Source: Acanthaster planci
Lineage: Eukaryota; Echinodermata; Asteroidea; Valvatida; Acanthasteridae
Length of the DNA stretch: 12,237 bases
NCBI RefSeq assembly: GCF_001949145.1
Contig: NW_019091401.1
Coordinates: 1,151,374 to 1,163,610, forward strand
Reading direction: 5' to 3'
Position numbers and translations under genes: made by a program. The notes under the pieces were generated by a model. It was not told the DNA's origin, searched no databases, and saw nothing but the letters and a program-made list of their open reading frames with translations. The stretch's first letter is position 1. Every line of letters starts with the position of its first letter. Shown here piece after piece: positions 1 through 9,500 of the stretch.

Positions 1-391
1 CACGTAAATGAAATACAAATGCACAATTTGCATGGTAACCAGGATCGTCACACACATGTGCACAATCTTATTAGGGTTTTACTTCATCCCAGAGTAGTTT
101 TTTCCAGTTGTTTTCACAGTATGAAAAGTCTTGCAACAGGTGCTTTAAATGAAGACATCAAGCACTCAGCACATTCTGTGAAGACTTTTGACATTATTGC
201 TTAGTGTAACGAGCCGTGCTTGATACCAATTCACTTTGCACACACCACTGTAGATATGAGCACACATTAGTAAACGCAGTGTTTCAACAGGTGTCTTGAA
301 GATTCTATCCCAGAACCCGTTCTAAAAATTGAAACAATTACGTCTGGAAATACATGTATATTGACATTTAATTTCCTGTCTTCTCTGAAAG
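1..391 (+). other. Intron 1 (3' part) of the MGRN1-like gene
   Basis: AT-rich sequence with no family-like coding segment. The expected exon 1 (a short N-terminus ending before the split Gly codon) was looked for in all + frames and is not present. It therefore lies upstream of position 1. A C/T-rich stretch at 372-384 forms the acceptor tract for exon 2. Confidence 0.75.
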
Positions 392-510
392 GTTGCTACT
401 TTGGCAGTTATTTCAGTATGGGTGGGCAGCGCTTTGACACCCCACAACCTGAGGCTTACCTCTTTGGTGAAAACACTGATTTGAACTACCTCAGTACAAG
501 ACCTGCCCCG
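392..510 (+). CDS. Mgrn1: Exon 2: start of the N-terminal conserved domain
   Basis: This exon encodes visible residues 1-39 after a split Gly codon (its first base comes from the missing exon 1). It contains YFGSYFSMGGQRFDTPQPEA, followed by YLFGENTDLNYL. This corresponds to the vertebrate block NYFASHFFMGGEKFDTPHPE and is a hallmark of the family. The acceptor is ctgaaag before GT at 392, and the donor is CCG|gtaagt at 511. The upstream pyrimidine run (372-384) supports the acceptor. Phase in is 1 and phase out is 0. An open frame continues upstream to 361 without any family similarity, which fits intron sequence. Confidence 0.95.
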
Positions 511-3500
511 GTAAGTATTTTTGAAACGAGTCAACTCGTGCTCAGGCCAACTCGTGTCCGATTCAATTTTGGAAGCATAATTTTGGCCACAAATTGTATG
601 GAAGGTAGACAACTGAAAATACTCTTATTTATCCCAGACTAGTTCAAAGAATGGGACCGTAGTCTACTTTACCTTTGAATATTTTGGAGGTTCCGAGCAA
701 GAATGCTTGGACAGTCAGGCTCAATGGTTTTTGTTTTTTTTCTTCTTCTTTTGACAGTTTCCCTACCCATCACTCCAGCCCAAAGAGCCCATCAAAACCC
801 TCAAAAGTCTGGTCAACATCCGGAAGGATTCTCTCAAGCTGGTCCCAGCACTCAGGTGGGTTTATATTTATGCAGATCGCAGCTCCATAGTATATGTTAA
901 CCAGTACCACTAAACACCAGCAACATTACTTTTGAAATTTAGTCTGCCTACGTGTAGGTATTCACCCCCTTCTTTCCTCGCTAAAATCGCCCCACAATGA
1001 ACAGGCTCCCTTTCTAAACCTGCAGGTGTTTGTGACACTTGAACAGCGTTATGGTGCAATATTATATTGGACCATAATATTTTAAGGGAAAATCAGTGTT
1101 TTCCGTATATGTAACTCTTTCTGTTCATTTTAACCTCTTCAGGAATTTCAGATAAACATGAATAAAAAGTAAAATAAAAAATATGCACAGCTTAAATTGC
1201 AAGAAAAAAACGATCAACGATTGCAGCAGGAGGCTGTGAAATGCACCACAGAGCATAGATATTTCAAATTTTTCCTGGGGCCCTTCAGTAGGCCCCGGAC
1301 CCCACGCTGTTTATGCTTCGCGCTTGCGATTTCATCTAGGTTTAGCTATTTTCATTATATTTCACTCACACCCCTGAATATACAATTCTTTCCAAAAACA
1401 ACTTTCATTGCGAGAGCAAATGATGAGACAACCTGTAGTTTCTATCTGCTGAATGTCTTCTGGAAACCTTCTGCATCGAAATGTACATGTGTAGGGCAAT
1501 CCGGTTGGTAAGTGTAACGTCACTTCAGTTTAAACCACGCCCACTGCACATGCACTGCGCATAGAGTTACATGCATTGATCGCCATTTACATGGAACCAG
1601 AAATTAATGCCTAATGGAAGCCTGCAAATTGTGGCGCGTCCGCCTTTGTGATGAAGTCACATACGAAGCGGATAGACATCAACCCACTCAAGTTGACACT
1701 GTTCAAACAAGTATTAGTAAATTTGTGTATGGGAAAATTGCATAGGAGCTGAAGAAATGTTGGGGAAGAGGAACGATTCCCCGTCTCCCCCACAGTCTGC
1801 GTCTCTCTCAGCTTACCATCAGGTGAGCCTATTTACCATTTTGTACTTTTTCTGCAGGGACGAAGAGGAGAGAGGTGATGGGCATTATTCCATTGAGTTC
1901 ACCTTTGACACAGAGGCGCGCACTGCCATCACAGTCCACTTCTTTGCCCGTGAGGAGATACAGACGGGCCATGCTATGTGAGTAGCAAGCCTATTCCAGT
2001 GGGTGTCATGCATTGCTGTTGCTTAGTGTAATTTAATACTGTATGTCATGACATCATCATGATGCCACACTTGCCTGCACATCTTGGGCCTCACATTTTG
2101 GAAAATTTTGGACGAATCGTCGTAGGGACGTGTTGCACAGAACAGAGAAAAGAATTAAAACCTACACAGAAACAAATGTGATTAGGTTGATGCTGGACTG
2201 CTCACAGTCACAGACCTGCCAACTAGTACGATTTTGGCATATTTTGTATGAAAAATTGATGAAAATACGACTGTACGTTTTTATTAACATAAAATACGGA
2301 TTTTGATAATTTTGACACAGACAGAAAAAAAATAGGGCGCTGTGTAAAATTTAAGCTAAAATAGCTAAAGCGGCTGTGAGCAAGACTAAGCCACATGTCA
2401 TGTGGTTCTATATCGCGAACTCGTAAAGTAGAGCATTCGTGATTGGTGTACGCTTTGTACACATACCCCTGGTAGCGCATGTATCAACCAATCGGAGCGT
2501 CGCATACCAAACTGATCGCCATGCATTGTGGAGTGTACGCTCGTGTGCATGCACAAAAATTTCCCGATGTAATCGTAAAACTGTGTGAATGAAGATGGCT
2601 TCAACTTCCAAAAAAGACACCCAAAACGGAAGCAATCTTTCAAAAGGGAACATACGGAGAAATTTGAATTCATATAACCTTCCTAGAGAGGTAAACATTA
2701 GGCTCACTGCACTTTGAGTAGTTCTGACCCAGTATCGTGCATACATTGGCATAGTGAGGGTTATGATGTATCTCGCCACATCGAAAGCAGTAAACATGGG
2801 TCATGTCAACAAGCGTCAACAAAGCGTCAACTAAATATTCAAGCATTTTTATAAACATATGTTTATTTACAATATTCGTAAGGCTCCTACATATCATATT
2901 CAACGTATCGTATCAAAAATGATATTGGAAGGTGGAAATTTGCGAGACAAATTCAGGCCTGCTCGTGCAGCCTGACTGGCTGCCATCTTGTTTTCGTGTG
3001 GACAGTAGAGTAAAGAAAGATGGCGGTCTCCATACATCGGTGAAAAAGTTTCGTTTTTCTGCGTGAATCTGGAAGCGAATTCGGTGTTTCTTTTACACAG
3101 TGGCAGGTCTTAGAGTCTCTAAATTTAGATAAGACTACTTTTAAATCCTCAGAGAGTATTTTCAAGTTGTTGACGCTTTGTTGACGCTACTTCAAGTACT
3201 AGTTGTATGTGTTGATGCTAAATAGCATGACCGGTAAACACCGCGTCATTGCTGAAACGAAGAATGCAACCCATAGCACTGCAGTCCTGTCAGACTCTCT
3301 CACAAACAAAATATACACCAAGCCACAGCCAGGCCATGGCAGCAATGTGCACACCAAAATGAACTGTTGTGTAAATGCACAAAAGCAACTGCTGTGAGTA
3401 ACACCAGGAAATTATAAGGTCCATTTAAGCCTGCACGAGTAAGTATTAAAGTTCAAATAGTATGTAGCCATGCAAAGGTACTTGTAAGCTTGTCTTTCCT

Positions 3501-6500
3501 GTTTGTTTGGGAAAATACACATTTGTATTGAAAAATACACATTTTGGAACCTCCGAATACACTTTTGCGATTCTAAAGGTTGGCAGGTCTGCAGTCATCA
3601 ACAGTAGTAGTTGATCAAGGGTTTGTTCCTTTTTGGAATGGTTCTCGTCGTCTAGACAAGAAGATGCTTGAAACAAAATTTGGAAAGTAAATTTGAAAAA
3701 ATGACAGAGCTTATTCAAAATCAATCCCCCGGTGTGTATTGCTGATAAAAAGGCAGAAAAACCCTTGAGGTTTGCACAAGACTTATGCCAGTTGCAAAGA
3801 CCTGATAAGCAGAGCAGTTTGGTAAATGCAGAGAATCTGTTAAGCGTGGACAGGTTGCCTCCTAAAAAGTCTTTCATTATAGATTACCCATGAGTGGCCT
3901 CCTGGGGATTTTACTTAGCGAATGAGCAGGGTGCTACATCACTGACAATAGTCATTTCATGTAGAAGCAGCAGACCACTTATTTGTGAATGCCCTATGTG
4001 TGTCCAATCTTCCAGATACACCGCCAGGGACCCAACCCTGAGATCAGAGACATTCCACTATGAGCGTGGCTCCAGTCAGACCTTCTACCAACCAGCATTC
4101 ACCTTTGACCCCTCCACATTTGACGATGATGAGGTAAGTCAAGAAAGAAGGGACAGCAATGCATAATTTCCTTCAAAAGCCTGTTGTATTTAATTGTGTG
4201 GACTTGCTGTGGCTGTCAATCTGGCTTTAGAACCATTTTCATGTCGCAGATGTTCAGACCAAATAAAAAGCCTCCAGCTTTAATAAGGCTCGCTGTTTGT
4301 TTGAAGAGGCTAAAAGATACCATCAAATTCAGAAAACAGTTCTAGTCCAGTTATGAAAATAATGCTCCGTGATAATGTACAGCAGCATCCATCATCAGCT
4401 TTTGGTAAATTCAAGCTACAGCATTAACCATAAACTTGACTGACATCACTCGAACAGTGGATGGTTGGAGTAGTCTTGTTGACCATTTTAAACCAGGCCT
4501 GCATAGTTCTGGTTATGAGTCACTTTTTATAACTAGGTACACAGGGAACCATTGACAACCCATAATGAAATGAAACCACAATAGCGGTTTGTCTGGGGTT
4601 GTTTGAGTGGGACTCTAACTTGCTTCAGGGACAGTCAGTAACCGCATGTCACAAAGTCATGCATCAGTTTTCTCAGATGCTCATTTCTTACAAGGCCAAG
4701 ACATGACTTCCTGTAAACCAGCCTCTTCTTTGATTTATTCTCTCTCCTGCAGTTCAACTATAACCCGGCCAAGGATGTCATCCCCATTGTGATCCAGTGC
4801 ATCGTGGAAGAAGGTGAGGAGCATGCGGGCCACAGCCATGCCCTCCTAGCCACGCTGGAGCAGACTGCCGAGGCCTCCTACTACATCAAGCCGCTCAAGC
4901 AGAAGCAGATGGTGGACGGGGTGTACTACATGCTGCAGGAGATCTTTGGCATTGAGAACAAGAACTCTGGTGAACCGGGCAAGGTATGTATTAACCAGCT
5001 CAAACCTTGTGGCACTTTGGCCATCTAGATTCCCCTTCATGAGAGTCTTCACAAGTGATTGCAGCAGGAGTGATTCACAGTACAGCACAGCCACAGAAAT
5101 ATTCCCAGAAGTCCACTTGCAGCTAAGTAATGCTGACAGTTACCATGCATTGGCCATATAAGAACTGTTGCTGACCGGTGTAGACTGTGATGTTTTGTTT
5201 ATCAAGGCCTGCGTCTTTTAAAGGGCTAAGAATTCTGTCACATCACGGTGTGCTGTAAGTGCAGCAACCAACCAACATCACAATGGTTTTGCTGTGTCAG
5301 GAATAAAGTAAATCATCACAAAGCAAGGTGTTTTCTCTGCTAAATGCATTAAAAATCCAATGCTACTAAATGAAACAACATGCAACATGTATAAAGTGAA
5401 TTTTGCAGCATCTTTCACTTGGATTTGGTTGCATGCTGACAAGTCAGGGTTTAGAGGACAACAGAAAGGGTACGGGAGAAGGGATGAGATTCTTCTGCTT
5501 TTTGGCAGTTTTCTGCTTTTTGGACTTTGAAAATTCACTTTTGCAAATAAATTCAGCCTTTTTTGGACTGTCGGATACAGTGAAAGTCAACTTACAAATT
5601 CCGATATTTTAAACTTTTCCGACCCATTTCATCAAGATAATTTTTGACTTCCAGGTGTCAGATGTGATAATATTGAGCCTCAATTTGTTGTAAAATAAAA
5701 TGAAATTGCATTTCTTGTTGCTTACTTTTACATGTCATTTTTATTTCGTCCTAAGCACATCAAAATCATATTGACCATGAAGGGCACTGTCCCATGCATG
5801 CCTTATGTTTACGTGTAGTTTAGGCACATGCTGTCAACGTACATATACACACAGATCCGAATTGGTACCAGGCTAGAATTGGAAGATAAGATAAAGCAAC
5901 ACATTCCGTTGGCTCTTTTTGCTGACAAAAACCAGTGCCGACCAATAACCATCTCTGTAGGAAATGTGTTCGTTTCCAGGTAACTGTCGGTGTCACAATC
6001 GCTCTGATATAAGCCAATGACTGTGCACTTTCCATGCTACTCACCACATGCATGAGTGTGCAGACCACCACTCAAAGCCACTGTGCCTGGTACCCTGAAT
6101 ACTTTTGTGTGTTATCACCGAAAACCGTACCGCCGTGTGTGTTGTTGAATGGACGTTTCTTATTGTTACATTTCCATCATCATGTCTGCCCGTAAAGACA
6201 TCATTCATCAAGAAGAAGGAAAGGTGAAACACATTGACAAAGGGATTAAAATTCCTGGCGATGGGAGTGGGTAGGAAGAGTGTTCTTGTCCAAATTTATT
6301 CGGATATTGGCAAAACCTGGTAAGACGGTGGTGCGATGTAATGTTAGAAATTAATTACCCTTCCCAGGGCAAAGATGCCTTAACAGCACCTGCAGAATCG
6401 TTGAAATACAACACCGAACTCTAGACATGGAAAACGAATTATCGTCTATCAGGTACATGTATACGTGAACATAGTCAACATGTATTTTGAAGCACATGAC

Positions 6501-9500
6501 AAACCATAAGTGATGAACAAAACTATGTGGTGGGTCTTAACATGTATGATGTATAAATCTAACACCTATCAAGATAACAAATAATGAAAAGGTTAGGCTA
6601 GGTTTTCAGAGTATGGACTTTCATAAATGTTTCTAAATAGAAACATTTGTTGGAATTTGCAAGCACGCAGCGCCAAGCCCTTTACGGCACTCGGGCCCTA
6701 GGAAAATTGTCAACTTTAGATGATCTGTGGTACAATGTAATGCTAAGCCCCTCTGGGACATATTGTACTGGTACAGTTATATTTCACAAGTGTAAAATAT
6801 GTCCCAAAGGGGCTTAGCATTACATTGCACCACAGATCATCTAAAGTTGACAATTTTCCTGGGGCCCACGTGACGTAAAGGGCTTGGTGTTGCGTGCTTG
6901 CAAATTCCAGCTTTTTTTCATTTTCTGAGAATCTCATCCCTGCATCTTGCAATTTGCATCTTTGTAGACACCTGAAGAGGATGAGTTTGCCGATGACATC
7001 GGATCAGACTGTGTCATCTGCATGTCAGACCCCAGAGATACACTCATCCTACCCTGCAGGCACCTCTGCCTCTGCAGCACATGTGGTGAGTCCAGTCAGC
7101 CCAACAAGAATCCCCCCTGGGGTTAATTCTTGCCTCGTAGAGCAACTTTGGCTCACAGACTTTGACTTACAACCATCATTTATTGTGCTCCTTGAATCCA
7201 CTTTATTTATTGAACACTCTAAAATTGCAAGGAACCTGACTAATACACTGTAATGGCAGGTATAGCATCACTTTAAAAATAGCTTTCATTTGGACAGTAA
7301 AGATGACATAGCTCTTTACCCATCGTGGCTTAAGGATGGTAATCTAATCTGGCCCTATTGTCTGATCTTCACTCCCACACGTTAACTTTGTAGAAAATGT
7401 TCACAGGGTTTACCTTGCTTTCAATTCAAGATGGCCGACCAATACCAGGGGGAGACAAACAATCTGCTGTTCTTACTCTGAATAATTATTGAAGTGGGAA
7501 CCTGCCAGTTGACCCAGCCTTTATGTCGGTTACTTGTGAAGTGGTACCAGTGAAGAGTATTTCTTTTGTATGACAGGGCCACAAATACAGACTGGATACC
7601 TTGAGTCACCGTTGCCCTTAGCATCACACTTGTCAAGTTATTTTCTCTACCTGTGCTTACATTTCAGCTGATTCCCTGCGCTATCAAGCCAGTTGCTGTC
7701 CCATTTGCCGTGCACGTAAGTTGACTGCAAATTCTGAAGAACAAGCACATTGTAGAAAGCCTGTTCAAATGCAACAAAACCTGCACATGGCATGAATTAG
7801 ACATGAAGAAACATTGGCATTGGAGTTTGCAGGAGTTGAGCTATTGCTAATGCATGCTGCAGATATTTACAGTGACATTCATGTCCATGTCAGTCTTCGA
7901 CAAGGTTACATTTAGGAAAACAAATTCTAAGGCTCCTTCAGCGTCTGATCTGCCTTACATGAAGGTAGAGTCTCAAATTCATTTCCTCTGAAAACGTTAT
8001 CGCTGTTCATGTAGTTCACTGTTAGTATTACCACTTGGAAAATAGGACTAGCTTTCAGATTGCTGACTTCACACTTAGGTGTTTGCTGCTCTGTTTAAAC
8101 GTGTATGTTTTTTTCTGGTGACAAATCAGGTGCACATGTCAAATGATAAGAAGAAATTTGATGTATGATGTCAGACCGTCATTTCACATTCTGTTGTGAG
8201 TTTTTATCGGAAATACCATCTTGCCCTTCCTTCAAAACCTGTCCAAACTGGATTTGGCATGTATCATTCCGAGTCATGGAGCATGGAGTCCTGTTCGTAT
8301 TTCCCCCATCTTCTGTAGCTTTCCGAGCACTTCTGCGAATAAGGGCACTGAGGAAGATTGGCTCCACAGCCGTGACTCCAAACGAAGATGAAGAGCACCA
8401 GGTGAGATGATCTTTATCTAAATCGAGTATTTTTGTAGCTGTGACTTCAACTCGTTCAATTTGTGTATCACGCTCATTAGCCATAGCCAGTTACAAACAA
8501 AAATACCTGTTTTTGCCTCTGCCTGACAGTATTCCACGTTAGCGGAAAAAGTTAATATTGTTGGCTAGATGTGTTAATCTACTTGCTAAGCCTGGCAGAA
8601 TTTTGAGAAATTTTTTTGAGAATCCTTGACTTTTTTCTTTGCTATCAATTGGATAATTTTTACTCCCTCTAGACAAGCCAAGAGAACGTTCCCAGTGGAT
8701 ATGAAGCTGTGCCCCTCGGTGAAGCTCTCAACGGTCCAAGTCCAATCAGAGCTGGGGCAGAAGGTTGGTGGATCGTTGGCTTGTCACTATCATTTTAAAT
8801 CCAAAAAGAACTAGGCACTTTGGAGGGGGGTAGGCGACTAGAGAAAGGGAAATGTGCCCTGTTTTAACATGCCTTTTTGCGAATCGTGATGTCATGTAAT
8901 TCATTGTCCAATAAATAAAAGGTAAATGCTCAAGACAGAGTGGTGTCATGATGATGTCATTGTCTGATTTGCCCAGTACATGTATTTACCATAAAAAGTC
9001 TCACACTGACGTAAAACTTTCAAGCTCCTCTAGATTTCTTCTCAACATCACATTTGACATTTCATTGACCAGAAGGGCCTGTTACCCTTTTCACAAGCAG
9101 ACAACACATCTAATTTGTGTTGTCTTGCTGTGCTGAACTCTTCTTGGAAAAGACCCATTTTCTGTCTTTCTGGGCTCTGTGCAAGATTGCAGCAGAATAC
9201 ACACACACACAGCCAAATTGAAAATCCTTTTGAATGCAGTGAAATTCAATGATAGATTGTGTTGCATGGTGGACTGCTCTAAAAAAACACATCAGCATAC
9301 ATGCATTGCTGTCTGCCTCTTTAAAAATCCAACAGTGTGAAATATTTGATCACTTTTGTTGCAGTTGGGAGGCCTATGGTCCATAAGCGAATTATTACTG
9401 GTCACACCAGCTCAACACAGAAATACAGAGTTTTTTGTTGCAATTTTTTTTTCTTTTTTTTTTTTTTTGGTGCAGGTGGAGCAGGAGAGAGGCTGCTTGG

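Larger units (their letters stand above)
2211..3591. mobile_element. hAT-like DNA transposon, non-autonomous, with 13-bp TIRs
   Basis: The element starts CAGACCTGCCAAC (2211-2223) and ends with its exact reverse complement GTTGGCAGGTCTG (3579-3591). It is flanked on both sides by CAGTCA (2205-2210 and 3592-3597), a 6-bp target-site duplication. It is 1381 bp long and makes up most of intron 4. The left end holds a broken BED-type zinc-finger segment on the + strand. The catalytic core of a transposase is not visible, so the copy is internally deleted or rearranged. CA-starting TIRs and a BED N-terminus favour the hAT superfamily. The usual hAT duplication is 8 bp, so the 6-bp TSD makes the subfamily uncertain. 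Subterminal TACG or ATACAC motifs recur near both ends. Confidence 0.75.
1978..4015 (+). other. Intron 4, largely transposon-derived
   Basis: The longest visible intron (2038 bp). The TIR-bounded element takes up 2211-3591. The parts outside it (1978-2204 and 3598-4015) show no coding similarity. A 143-codon minus-strand open frame (3446-3877) crosses the element's right end and is a chance frame. Confidence 0.85.
4984..6967 (+). other. Intron 6
   Basis: A 1984-bp intron. From 4984 to about 6620 I see no gene, RNA or repeat structure. Its 3' end carries a small hairpin (6625-6648) and the large foldback (6651-6909), then a T-rich acceptor tract (6911-6922 and 6957-6967). Confidence 0.85.
8764..9475 (+). 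other. Intron 10
   Basis: A 712-bp intron. It contains a short (AC)n tract (9199-9210), an AATAAATAAA near 8909 that is probably not used, and an unusually long T tract before exon 11. No exon encoding a PSAP-type motif was seen in it by reading. Confidence 0.8.

Noticed and set aside
1-391. Exon 1 of the MGRN1-like gene
   Set aside because: No sequence resembling the family's N-terminus and no donor in suitable phase was found, so it must lie upstream of the window.
1197-1511. 104-codon open frame in intron 3
   Set aside because: No family similarity; it crosses the GC-rich repeat-like block and has no good ATG context or splice support.
1639-1672. Imperfect hairpin, considered as a tRNA or small RNA
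   Set aside because: No cloverleaf, no A/B box pair and the stem has unpaired bases. It is too weak to call.
2408-2797. 129-codon minus-strand open frame
   Set aside because: It lies opposite the BED-type remnant, which is the strand with recognisable motifs. The frame is a shadow.
3446-3877. 143-codon minus-strand open frame
   Set aside because: It runs across the transposon's right terminal repeat and its flank. It shows no recognisable domain and its composition reads as a chance frame in AT-rich DNA.
6894-7253. 119-codon plus-strand open frame over exon 7
   Set aside because: It reads exon 7 in the wrong frame. The RING motif is in another frame with good splice sites.
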